Made by a program: the position numbers and the translations under genes
NCBI RefSeq assembly: GCF_008014745.1
Contig: NZ_VPFD01000021.1
Span: 1 to 64,000 of the forward strand
DNA: 64,000 nucleotides
Reading direction: 5' to 3'
Source of the DNA: Massilia arenae
GTDB taxonomy: Bacteria > Pseudomonadota > Gammaproteobacteria > Burkholderiales > Burkholderiaceae_D
Notes under the pieces: model-generated
Told to the model about the DNA's origin: nothing
Database searches by the model: none
Seen by the model: only the letters and a program-made list of their open reading frames with translations
Part shown: positions 44,562 through 56,300 of the stretch, in pieces
Layout of the letters: each line of letters starts with the position of its first letter
How positions within the stretch are numbered: position 1 is the stretch's first letter

Positions 44562-45671
44562 ATGCAGTCGCTGAACATCCAATACAACCCGCGGATCGAC
44601 CAACTGCGCTGGCTTGCCGCCACGCTCGTGTTCCTGTTTCACTTTCACCTTGAATACCGCGGCCTGGGCGGTACTGGCCTGAGCTCGCCATGGGCGGCCC
44701 TGATCATTGAAGGGCATACCGGGGTGGGACTGTTCTTCACCTTGTCGGGCTTCCTGTTCATGCTGATCGCGCTGCACCAGCGCCAGATCGTGTATGCCGA
44801 CTTCTTGCGCAACCGCATCCTGCGCATCATGCCGCTATACCTGCTGATTTTCCTGGTCGCCACCTCGATCGGGCGCGACAAGTTCCAGCCAGCCGACCTG
44901 CTATACCTGTTCGCGACCAACCTCGGCCTGGCGCCGACGTCCGGCACGCCGATCACCGGGGCGGCCTGGACCATCTCGCTCGAATTCCTGTTTTACCTGG
45001 TGTTCCCGTTCCTGGCGCGCTTCGCGATGGAGAGCGGTATCCGTTATCTGGCGGGCTGGCTGGTGCTGCTGCTGTTCTTCAAGGCGGCCGCGTTTACCGT
45101 CAACACCAACAGCACGCTGATGTATTTCAGTACCTTCGTCGGCCGCTTCGACCAGTTCATCATCGGCATGATCGCCGCCATGGTGTACGCGCGCCATGGC
45201 GCGCTGCTGCAGCGTGTCGCGCCCTTGCTGGTGCCGGCCAGTATCGCGCTGGTGATGTGGGATACGGCGCTGATGAACCGGCTGGCGAGTTTCGGCAGCG
45301 TGCCGCATTCGCCGTTCTGGATCGTGTGGTCCCTGATCGAAAGCGCGGGCTGGGCGCTCTTGATCCTTGGCTGGACCGCGTTCAGGCCGCGCCTGCCGGC
45401 GATCGTCGAGCGGGTGCTGACGCATGGCGGCAAGATCAGTTTTTCCTTCTATCTGCTGCACATGGCGCTATTGCATTTGCTGGCCACCCAGGTAGGGACG
45501 GTACGGCCGTTCGAGATCGGCTGGTCGGATGCCTTGTTCATGATCGTCGTGACCTATGCCGCGACCTGGGCGCTGGCGACCCTCAGTTACCACATCGTCG
45601 AAGAGCCGTTCTTGCGTATGCGCCGCCGCTATGGGGCGACGGCAGCGAAAACGGCTGCACAGGTAGGTTGA
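44562..45671 (+). CDS. Acyltransferase family 3 membrane protein
   Basis: A 369-residue protein with about ten TM helices, typical of enzymes that O-acetylate surface polysaccharides. The N-terminal motif RIDQLRWLAATLVFLFHFH has the conserved Arg/His. FFTLSGFL and ITGAAWTISLEFLFYLVFP are further family motifs. It may modify the glycan made by the cluster at 10.7-25 kb, but it is not linked to it. Confidence 0.9.
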   Translation: MQSLNIQYNPRIDQLRWLAATLVFLFHFHLEYRGLGGTGLSSPWAALIIEGHTGVGLFFTLSGFLFMLIALHQRQIVYADFLRNRILRIMPLYLLIFLVATSIGRDKFQPADLLYLFATNLGLAPTSGTPITGAAWTISLEFLFYLVFPFLARFAMESGIRYLAGWLVLLLFFKAAAFTVNTNSTLMYFSTFVGRFDQFIIGMIAAMVYARHGALLQRVAPLLVPASIALVMWDTALMNRLASFGSVPHSPFWIVWSLIESAGWALLILGWTAFRPRLPAIVERVLTHGGKISFSFYLLHMALLHLLATQVGTVRPFEIGWSDALFMIVVTYAATWALATLSYHIVEEPFLRMRRRYGATAAKTAAQVG

Positions 45672-45871
45672 TCCGCGCGTGCCAGCAGGCCGGCAACGCT
45701 GTTGACTTGCCTCGCTTCATCTCAATTGATGTCGGGAAATTTTACAGTATGTACAGAATGGTATTGATTAAAATCAAATAAGTTGTTGATTATTAATGAA
45801 CAGGCTAGGCTGGCATTGAAATTGCTTAGGTAGGGTTGTCAAACAACTCCATCCATAACTAGGGAATGACC

Positions 45872-46543
45872 ATGCTTCGTAATATCGCCTTTCTGACGCT
45901 CGCACTGACCACCGGTTTCGCTTCGGCTGCGCCAATCGCAGCACCGTTGTCCTTCACCTCGGATAACAACGTCGCCTACCATCAATCGCTCGGCAAGGCC
46001 GAGAAGGACAGCGTGATTGTCGGCTTCAATTTCAACTACACCGGCAAGGTGGGTGACAACAATTTCCTGGGCCTGTGGTTTGGCAATGCCAGCAACCTGA
46101 CCGAGGCCTACAAGGGCCCGAGCTTCGGCTTCAAGTCGAATTGCGGCACCGACAAATGCGGCACTGACGACCTGTTCGTCCGCAGCGGTGGTACCGGCGG
46201 TACCTTCCTGAAGAACAGCAATCTGGTGGCAGGTACCGATTACTATCTGTTCGCCCACCTGTACAAGAGCGGCGCGTCGGACTATTTCGACCGCCTGGAC
46301 ATGTGGCTGAACCCAACCTCGTATGAAATGCAGATGCTGACCGGCGCCGATGCGAAAGCCACCGATCGCACCAACCTGAAATCGGTCGACACTATCGGTT
46401 TCCGCACTGCCTTCGTCGGCAGCGGCGTTACCCTGAACGTGAACGACCTGCGCGTGGGCGAAGTGCCGGAACCAGGCAGCGTTGCGCTGATGGGCCTGGC
46501 GCTGGCTGGCCTGGCGCTTACCCGCCGCAACAAGCGCGGCTGA
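45872..46543 (+). CDS. PEP-CTERM sorted exoprotein
   Basis: A 223-residue protein. The ATG at 45872 is preferred: AGGGA lies at correct spacing, whereas the ATG at 45866 would abut it. A signal peptide ends ASAAP (about residue 21). The beta-rich middle has two close Cys (NCGTDKCGTDD). The C-terminal sorting signal is VPEPGSVALMGLALAGLAL with a basic end RRNKRG, recognised by exosortase, which is not in this window. Function is unknown; such proteins are associated with exopolysaccharide and biofilm. Confidence 0.88.
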   Translation: MLRNIAFLTLALTTGFASAAPIAAPLSFTSDNNVAYHQSLGKAEKDSVIVGFNFNYTGKVGDNNFLGLWFGNASNLTEAYKGPSFGFKSNCGTDKCGTDDLFVRSGGTGGTFLKNSNLVAGTDYYLFAHLYKSGASDYFDRLDMWLNPTSYEMQMLTGADAKATDRTNLKSVDTIGFRTAFVGSGVTLNVNDLRVGEVPEPGSVALMGLALAGLALTRRNKRG

Positions 46544-46605
46544 TTCATATTTACTTTCCGATCACGGCCGGGTGTCCCCGGTCGTTGATCGCTCAGCTTT
46601 CATGA

Positions 46606-46635
46606 AAGTCGCTGTCCCTGGGCAGCGGCTTTTTA
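46606..46635 (+). terminator. Terminator of the PEP-CTERM gene
   Basis: Stem AAGTCGCTG / CAGCGGCTT around TCCCTGGG with a T-run (TTTTT). It lies in the 451-base gap 46544-46994, which otherwise holds only the giant gene's terminator and no recognisable gene. Confidence 0.85.
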
Positions 46636-46866
46636 TTAATGAGCTGCAGAAATCTATTGCCGTCCTCGTTTTTACAGGCTGATCCGTATCATGTGGGGGT
46701 GAGCGTGCGTTAATTTGACGCCCAGCACAAAGGTGCCCAGCATTACGATTGCGTCGCGCCTGCAGGAGTTTGAGACAGCGATTCCGCTTCGTGAGACAGG
46801 GGAGCCGACATAATGGAGTCATGACTGCCGGGCGTCAGTCGCGAAACGCACGATCGAACCGGCGCG

Positions 46867-46909
46867 GAAAAAATCAGGGCCGGGTCCTGTCATAACAGGA
46901 CCCGGCCCC
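46867..46909 (-). terminator. Terminator of the giant adhesin gene
   Basis: Perfect 14-base stem GGGCCGGGTCCTGT / ACAGGACCCGGCCC around four bases, followed on the minus strand by TGATTTTTT. Very strong. Confidence 0.92.
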
Positions 46910-46994
46910 TCTTGATGCAGGCCGGCCAACGTGCTCGGCCAGCCGTCGACCAGCCGCTACCGGCAGGGACGTATTGCCCTGCCAGCGGCGCGCC

Positions 46995-47365
46995 TTACAG
47001 CGTGAATTCCCAATCGGTTTTCGCGTTGTACTGCCCGGTCAGTTCGGTCGATTCCATGAACCCCGAGACGACGTTTTCCATCGACATGCCGCCTTCCAGC
47101 TGCGACATCCAGTAATCGTGTCCTGCCTGGTCGGCATCGCGATTCAGGATGGCGCGGTACAGCATGTCGACTTGTTCCTTCTGTCCCAGGCTGGAGAACT
47201 GCACGCCCTGCTTGGCAGTGAACTCTTCCGATTCGAGCATGAACAGAGCCACCCGGCCCGACGTGACGCTGCCGGCATCCAGGTTGGCAGCCCAGAACTG
47301 GAAGCCGCCGAGGTCGGCTTGACGGTCGAGGATCTCGCCATAAGCGGTAGCCAGCATGCTCATGT
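46995..47365 (-). other. C-terminal DUF4214 region of the giant adhesin
   Basis: The last about 120 residues contain two DUF4214-type repeats: LATAYGEILDRQADLGGFQFW and LYRAILNRDADQAGHDYW. This is the same family that forms the N-terminus of the 665-residue protein and nearly all of the 199-residue protein near the type I exporter. It probably contains the secretion signal. Confidence 0.8.
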
Positions 47366-50300
47366 TCACCGAATTCTCGACGGTGTAGGTCTGGTCGCTG
47401 AAGCGAATCGTCTCCACATTGACCAGCGTGTCGATATCGTCGATCCGATCGAGCGATCGTACGATCGTCTTGCCGTTGTCGCGGGTAATGCTGTAGCGGT
47501 CCATATTGCCTTCATAGACTGCAACGTCATTGTCCTTGCCGCCATGCAGGATATCGAGTCCGGCGCCGCCGAACAGTACATCGTCGCCGGCATTACCGAA
47601 GATCATGTCGCTGCCGCCGCCGCTGCCGATCGTATCGTCGCCATCGCCACCGTACAGAAAGTCGTCGCCGGCGCCGAGCATGATGTCCTGCGAGCCTGCG
47701 CCGCCGTACACGATGTTCGCGCCTTCACCGCCGCGGATCTTGATGCCGTCTCCGATGACAACGGCGAAGTCGACGTTCTGCAGGTTGAGCGTGGAGCCGG
47801 GCTTGAGGCTGGACGCATCGATCACGATGCCTTCGAGCTTGTCGCCGGTGGCGACACTCTGCGAATTGTTGGCAGCGCCGTCCACCGTGACCACGGCTGG
47901 CGCGGTGCCGGTGCCGGCATCGTTCAACACGATCTTGTTCACCCACAGCGTGGACGAAGCCGGGCGGGTATCCAGGAAGTTCTGTCCGCCGGAGACCATG
48001 CCCTCCAGTAGGCTGTCGGCATCGCTTACGGTGGTCTTGATCAGCTGGATCAGGTCGAGCGAACCCGGCGTCCCCACTGGCGTGCGGGCGCCAACCGAGG
48101 TCAGGCCCACACCCTCCGACAGCGATACCGTCGTACTGCTGGCGCTCGTGCCACCCGCTTCATACAGCAGGGGCAGGACCAGCGTGCCGCCGCCATTCAT
48201 GCTTGGGCTGACGGTCATCGATTTCTCGGTAGTGCCGTTCGTGTGCACGTACACGGTTTCCACGACGCGCACGGTACCGATCGAACCGGTATTGGTGGTG
48301 ATCGTCTCGCCGTTGCCGCCCTTGGTGACCACCGTGGTCACGTTGGTGATCTCGCCCGGCGCGCGGCCTGGCGTGACCGGCGGGGTGACTGGCGGAGTGA
48401 CCGGAGGCGTACCGCCGCCACCGCCACCGCTACCGCCGCCGACGCTCGGCGTCAGGTTGCTGACGAGCGTGGCGCCGAGGCTGGCCGCATCGTTGCCGCT
48501 GATGTCCTGCAGCGCCGCGACGTCGTTACCCGTGCTCGGGTCTGTGTAGGCGACCGTCACCACGGCGCCGTTCGACACCGCAGTGGCCAGGGTCAGCGTG
48601 ACGGTCTTGGCCAGCGCATCCACGACGACCAACGTCACCGCGTTGGCACGGCCGCCGCTGACGACACTGAACGCGCCTGCTGCCGGGATATTGGTCGCAT
48701 CGAGGGCCGACTGGTCGGTATAGGTCATGACCAGGCGGTTGCCGTTGACGGTGGCGAAGCCGAATGCCGGAGCGGCATCGTCCTGCGCCGACTCGTCGAC
48801 GACGTCGACCAGGTTCACCGCCAGTTCGGCTTCGCTGTACGAACCTTCGTCGTTGGTCGCACGTACCTTGACGTTGTATACGTTATCGGCGCCCGCGTCG
48901 GTTGGGCGTTCGTAGTCCGGCGCCTGGGCGAAGCGCAGCGCACCGGTGGTCGGATTGATGACGAACTTTTCCGCATCCGGGCCGCCGCTGATGCTGTAGG
49001 TGACCGGACGGCCATGCGGATCGGTTGCCGCCATCACCGTGACCGCGGTGGTGTTCTCGGCTACGTAGAAGCCGGTGCCGTTCAGGATGATCGGCTTGGT
49101 GTCGTTCGTCAGCACCATGTTGACACTGCTGGTTTGCGACACGCCGCCATCGCCGTCGAGCAGCGTGAAGCCGATGCTGCGCAACGGCTGGGCCGGATTG
49201 GCATCGCTGTTGCTGAACTGTACTGCACGGATCAGCGCCTCGGTCGCAGCCGGAGTCGCCTGGTCGTTAAGCGTGATCACCAGGTCGTTGGCGCCGCTGC
49301 CGCCGGCGACGGTGCCGATGACGACGCCGCCGAAGGTGACATTGCTGCCGCTGGTGCCGATCTGGCCGGCGCCGGTACCCGCATTGTGCAGGCTCAGGAC
49401 GTCCTTGGCGGCGTCGTTGTGCGACTGGATGCTCACCCGCAGCTGGCCTCCGTCGAAGTTGGTCGAGTCGCTGTCGGAAACAGTGACGACACCGTTCTTG
49501 TCGATCGGTTTCGCGCCCGAATCGGCTGGATAGCCGACCGTGGCGCCATCCAGGCCAACCAGCACAGGCGCATCGTTTACCGGCGTGCGGTTGACATTCA
49601 CCGTGACCGGCCCCGAGCTGGCGCTGCCGTCGCTGACGCTGATGCCGAAGCTGTCGCCATCTTCGCTGCCGTCATGCTGGTAACGCACGCGGCCGCCAAC
49701 CAGGTCGGCATGGCTGAAGCTGTCGTTGGCGGCAAGCTCTTCACCGCTGTCGAGTACGCCATCACCGTCACGGTCGATGAACAGGACGCCAGCGCTCGGT
49801 GCGCTAGCGAGCTGGTAGGTCAGGCTCGACAGTGGGGAGTCGGGATCGACCGCCTCGAACTGGGTCGTGGTCATGGTCAGCGAACCGCCTTCCAGCACCG
49901 TGATGCCAGGGCTCGACAGGGTAGGCGCGGTATCGACCGCATGGACCGTTACGTTGCTCGTGAGGTCGAGCGCGGCCTTGTCCTGGCCGCCATGCAGCGT
50001 GCCGCTGTTGTCGCTCAGCTCGGTCAGCGTGATTTCACGCTTGCCTTCGCTCGGATTGGCGCTGATGTTCTGGTAGCGCAGGTTGTTCACCAGCTCTAGC
50101 AGATCGGCTTCGACGATGCCACCAGTCGCGCTCAGGCGCACTGTTGCGGTGCCGCCGGAGACGCTCACGCTGTAGCTCGTGGCCACGCCATCGACGTCGC
50201 CCAGCGAGCCCGAGGCGACCGCGCCCGAGAGCTCGACCACCCGGCCGTTGATCACCAGTTGCTCGTCCGCGCCATCGCGCAGATGGGCTACGGTCAGCGT

Positions 50301-53300
50301 CAGGCCGGTCACGCGCTGGCCCGCTTCGATTCCTGCTGCTGCTGCCGAATCGAACAGTGGGGCCGGGGCGCCGCCTTCGGTGAAGGCCGGATTGCGGGCG
50401 CTCACCGTCAGGGTCGGCGCATCGTTGACCGGCGTGATATCGAAGACCAGGCTTCCTGCCGGGCTGGAGACGATGCCATCGCTGACGCTGATCTCCAGGC
50501 CGTCGGTGGCGCCTTCGCTGCCATCGTGCGCGTATTTGATGCGTCCCGCCACCAGGTCGGCCTGGGTGAAGGTCATGCCTTTCTTCAGGATTTCGCCGGT
50601 GTTCACCAGGTCATTGCGATTGATGTCGCGGAACAGCACGCCATGGGCTGGGGCTTCTTCAAGCCTGAACAGCAGGCTGCCGCCGGATTGCTCGCTGTCG
50701 GTCGCCGACAGGTCGGCCACCTTCAGCGTCGCGACGCCGCCTTCGAATACGCTGGTCGCGGGGCCAACCTTGAGTTCAGGTGCGTGGTTGTCGCTCACCG
50801 GCGTGACGGTTCCGCCAATGTCGGTGAGATCGACCACCGTCTTGACCGGCGGCGTGGCGCCGCTGGCCTCGGTCTGGCTTGTCAGGGTGACTTCACGCGG
50901 GGCGCCTGTCGGCGGCACCGCGTTGTTGACGTAGGTGGCGTTCCTGACGATCGTCTCGGCTTCGCTCTCGCTGAAGCCCGGCAGCTTGCTGTCGGTGACC
51001 TTGATGGTCGCCTTGCCTTCGGCATCGACGGTGACCGTATAGACGATATCGCCGTCGGTCGCGGTATAGCCATCCTTCAGCGGCAAGTCGCGGCCATTGA
51101 CCTTGAAAACTTCCTTGTCGCCATCAAGGACTGGGCTGACGTTGAAGGTCAGGGTCTCGATCGTGTTGCCTGCGGCGGGGGCCGGCAGATCGGCGCCGGT
51201 GAACGGGGCCGAGGTCGGGTTGATCGTGATCGAGCCGTCGAAGGCGACCGGATGGGTGCCGGTCGGGGTCCCATCCTTGTCGATCGTGGTTACCTCGAGA
51301 TGCACCGGGCGGACGCCGGGGGTCGGCGGTACTGCGTTGTTGGTGTAGCGCACGTCGGCGATGATGTCCTCGGCCTGCTCGGCGCTGAAGCCGGGCGGGT
51401 TGGGGGCGGTCATGGACACGGTCACCTTGCCATCCGGAGCGACGCTGACGGTGTATTCGATGCCGCCGACCGTCCTGGTGCCTGGCACCAGGGGCAGGTC
51501 GACGCCATTCAGGGTCAGCACTTCATCTTCGCCGTCTTCGACATCGCCGATAGTGAAGGTCAGCGTACCGACGCTATCGTCCGGCCTGGTGTTGACATCG
51601 ACGCCGGCGAACAGCGGACTGCGGCCGTCGGTCGATGGCGTATTGGTGCCACCGCCTTCCACGCCGACATCGCGTGGCGCGGCGCCGATATCGAATCGGA
51701 ACGTCGCTTCCGGCAAGGTGGTCTTGGCGTCGCCCGCGGTGAACTTGAAGGATGCGCTGGTGTCGGGTTCGCCGTCATGCATGTACTTGATGCGACCGTC
51801 AATGATGTCCTGCTGGGTGAAGCGCGCACCCTCGCCGAGCACTTCGGATGCATCGACCTTGCCGTTGCCGTTCAGGTCACGGAACAGCACGCCGTTGGCT
51901 GGTGCGGTCGTGATGGTGTATTTCAACGCCGCAGGGTTGCTGTCGCTATCGACCAGCGACAGGTGGCTCGTAGCGAGGGTCACGACGCCGCCATTGGCAA
52001 CGCTCGCGATGGTGTTGGCGCCCATGGTCGGTGCGCTGTCGAATGCTTCGATCGCCACGCTGCTCGAAATATTGAGCTTGGTGGTGTTAATGCCACCATT
52101 GGCGGTGCCGCCATCATCCTTGACCTGGGTCAGTGTGACAGTGCGTGCGGTGCCGGTTGGCGCGTTGCTGGAATTGCGGTACGCGATGTTGTCGAGCAGG
52201 GCGGTCCATTCCGACGCGCTGGCGCCGACCTTGGAAACCACGACGGTGGCGACGCCTTTATCGACGATGACCGAGTAGCCGAAGCTGCCGTTGGCGGTCG
52301 TGCCGGATCCTTCGACCAGGGCGATCTCACGATTGTCGATGCGGATCTTCTCGGCATTAACGTCGGCCAGGCCGGCCACGGTGAATTGCACTTCGGTGAC
52401 ATGCTGGGCGTTCTCGACCGGGTTGACCGACACGCCATGGAACAGCGCTGCCCAGCCGCCCTGGAGCGGATCGGTAGCGTTCTCGGTGAAGGTCGGGTTG
52501 CTGGCCACGGCCGACAGCGTCGGCGCGTCGTTGACCGGAGTGATGGTCAGGTCGAACTTGCCGGTCGGCGCCTTGACCCCGTTCTCCATACCGTCCCGGA
52601 CCTCGAAGCCGAAGCTGTCGATGCCGTATGGCGTGGCGCTGCCGCCGATGGTATCGGCCTGCGCATACTTGATGATGCCGGCGTCAAGTTCACCCTGGGT
52701 GAACCTGGCGCCGGTCGCCACCGTTTCACCGGCGTCGACCTGGTTGTTGTTGTTCAGGTCGCGGAACAGCGTGCCCTTGGTCGGCGCGCTGTTGACTACG
52801 TAGTCGAGCGTGGCGGCCGCGTCGTCGACATCGGTGCTGGCCAGCTGCGCGGTGCTGAGCGTGACGATGCCGCCTTCAAGCACGGTGGCGCCGGTATTCG
52901 TGGCGATGACCGGAGCGTCGTTGACCGGGATCACGTTGATGGTGGCCTTCGCATCGACACCGGTATTGTCGTCCTGGTCGGTCACAGCGACGTTCACGAT
53001 GCGCGGCGTCACGCCCGGGTTTTCCGAGCTGTTCTGATATTGCACGCCGCGCAGGCCGAGCTGGTAGTAAGTGGCGTCGCGGTCGCCGCTGAAGGTAACC
53101 GTATGATTATCCGGCGAGATCGTGGTGGTGATGCCGAGCGCCTTCAGGTTGTCCTTCAATGCCTGGGCGACGAACAGCTTTTCGGCGCTGCCATCGACCG
53201 GATTGGTCAGCGTGACAACGACCGATTTCAGGTTGCCGTCCTGGTCGGTGATGCTGGCTTCGGAGGTGGCGATCGCCACGCCGGCCTGGCCTTCGGTGAA

Positions 53301-56300
53301 GGTCGTGGCGCGGTCGCGGCCATTCGATGTGTTGCCGTCCAGGTCGACCACCGGGGTCCAAGGGGTCTTGATGGTGGTGGTGGCGGCCAGTGGCGCGGAA
53401 TTGATCGCGCTGGTGACCAAAGCGCCATCGAGGTAGAAGCCCAGGGCCGAGGTAGGGCTCAGGTCCTTCAGCGGACCGCTGGCGACAAAGTGCTTGCCGT
53501 CCAGCACGGCCGCCACGGTATAGCCGCTGTCGGCGCCATCGACATGGATCTTCTGGCCCACGGCGATCAGCTTGTTGTCGGCCGCAGTGGTGAAGGAACC
53601 GGTATTCGATTCCAGGCCGGAGGTGACGGCAACGGCGCTGGTGTGGAACGACAGCGCGGCATCGGCCGCCAGCGTGAGTTCACCGCTGGCGGTGATCAGG
53701 GAGCCGGCGATGGCCGTCACGGTCAGGCCGGTGTCGGCGCCATCCACGTGGATGCGCTGGCCGATTGCGATTGCCTCGTTCAGTTCCACGGTCGAGAACT
53801 GGTTGACGGCCGCGGCGTCCGCAGCGGCCGTTGCCTTGGTCGCGAACGACAGGGCGGTGGCCGTTGCCAGGCCTTCGATCAGCGCGCTGGTGACGAAATG
53901 CGTTCCATCGATCACCTGGGTGATGCTGGCGCCGGTGTCGACGCCGTCGAGCAGCACCGACATGCCATTGCCCAACATGCTGGATGGGGAGGCCAGGCTG
54001 ACCAGCTTCGAGGTCGAGATGTCGGTCACCGAGATGGTGATGGTACGGTCGCCCGCGAACGCATTCGGGTTCGCATTGTCATAACGCACCGTCTTGAGCG
54101 CATTCTGGTAATCGGCCATGGTGCCGGTGCCGCTCAGGACGACGGTCGTGGTGCCGTTGCCGCTGATGGTGATCGGGCCCTTGCTGCCGTTGTAGGAGTT
54201 GCCGGCGGTCGAGGACAGCGTTTCGTGGGTGGTGCCGAAATCATTGTCCCATGCGCCGCCCGTGATGGCGACACGCGCGCCGGCCATCAGTGCGCCGGCA
54301 TCGACGTCGGTGATGGTGACGTCGGTGTCGACCACGGCTACCGACTCGCCGCGAGGACGGAAGGTCGTGATGAAATCATTGCCTTCGGCTTTCGAGGAAT
54401 TGTCGCCGTCCAGGTCCAGTACCGCCGCGTCGTTGGTGGCGGTAATATCGACCTTGATCGGGCTGCCCATCGGCTTGTAGCCCGAACCGTCGTTGGCCAT
54501 GATGGCGATGGTGGCGGCAGCGTCGCCATTGGCGTTCGGCGCGCTGGTGTAGAACGCATTGCCCGCGACTTTGAGCCAGGCATTGACTTCGCCGAGCGTA
54601 CCGGTCAGGGTCAGCACGCTGCTGTCGTTGCCGCTCACGACGACACCCGCATTGGAGATGCCCGAAAGTTTGCCGGCGCTGGCCACGAGCTGCACCGAGA
54701 ACGATTCGCCGCCGTCCACATCGGACAGGTTGAACATGCTCGGCATGGCGAAACCGGTCTTCAGGTCTTCCACGGCGACGATGTTTTCCGGGGCGAAGAT
54801 CACGGTCGGCGCATCGTTGGCGCCATTGATGGTGACGGTCAGGACGGCGTTGCCGGACAGCGCACTGCTGTCGGTCACGGTGTAATTGAAGCTTTCGCGC
54901 AGGTTCTGGCCGACGTTGAGCGCATTGACCTCGAAGTTGGTCTGGTCGACCTCATAGGTATAGCTGCCGTCGGCCTTGACCGTCAGCGTGCCGTACTGGC
55001 CGGTGATGACAAAGCCTGCTGCGCCGCTTTCCGCACTCTCGCCCAGGCCCGCCACCGCACCGGAGCGCACGGCAGTCACGCTGAGCGTGTCATCCTTGTT
55101 GGCATCGGTATCGTTGGCGAGCAGGTTACCTTTCGCATTGTCGCCACCTTCCTTGTTGTCGGTACCTCCGGCTTCGAAGGCAGTGGCAACGTCGTTCGCG
55201 CCCACCGGCGCGACCATGCCCAGCTCGAGTTGCTTGGTCGGCGCGCTGAAGATGTTTTCCGCGCTGACTTCATCGTCCGAGTAGTTGACATTGACCCGCA
55301 CGTACTTGCCGCCATCCTCGTTACGCAGCGTATAGGCACTATAGGTCGCGCCGGGAATATCGACGAAGGTGTCGCCATCCGTCGATACCTGCCACTGGTA
55401 GCGTGGCTCGGCCGATGCCAGGCCGTTCTGGTCGCTGACCACGGCGGTCAGGATCTGACCAGGCGCCTGGGTGCCTGCGAGGGTCACGGTGCCATCCACG
55501 TTGAACTTCGGCACGGCGATCACGTTCGATTCCGGAGATTCGGCCACGCCGCCGTTGTCGTTGTAAAACGATACGGCGCGCACATGCTTGCCGGACTCAG
55601 TCACAGCAAGCACGAAGTTCTTGCTCGCACCGCGCGCACCGGCGATGTCGTTCCATGTAGCACCGTTATCGCTCGATACTTGCCACTGGTAGACCGGGCT
55701 GCTTGCCACGCCGTCGGCGTCGAGCGGGTCACCCGCGATCAGCACGCTGCCGATCGCGCTGGCCGTACCGGTGATCGTCAGGCTGCCTTCGCTGTTGGTG
55801 GCCGCCGCGGCGTCATCGTCGGTGGTCAGGCTCAGGGTGAAGCTGGTCGAGGCAGTGTTGCCGTCGGCAGTGCCGCTGACCACCAGGTTCAGGTAAGGGG
55901 TACCGGCCGGCGGATTGCCGCTGAAGACGCCGGTCGCCGGGCTGAAGGACAGCCACGATGGCAGCGGATCGCCGTTCGCCAGCGTTGCCGCGTAGACGAT
56001 ACCGGACGTGGTCGCGCTACCGTCCGCGGCGCCGTCCGGGTCGCTGAACAGCGCCTTTCCGATATTGATGCTCCAGTTGGCGCTCGGATCGTCGACCACG
56101 ACGTCGCCAAGGTGCGAGACGACCACCGGTGCGTCGTCCGGATCGGCGACGACCAGGGTGAAGGTTTGTGTCGCGTCAGATGGCGCGCCGGTGCTTTCGC
56201 TGGCGTTGACGCGCACGGAATACGAGCCGGCCGCGCCGGCCGGTGGATTGCCGCTGAACGTGGCCGTGCTTGGATCGAACTTGAGCCAGGCCGGCAGATC

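Noticed and set aside
45739..45760. A LexA-like motif (ACAG...TGTACAG) upstream of the PEP-CTERM gene
   Set aside because: The half-sites are direct rather than inverted with the 8-base spacing needed, so it does not fit a LexA box.
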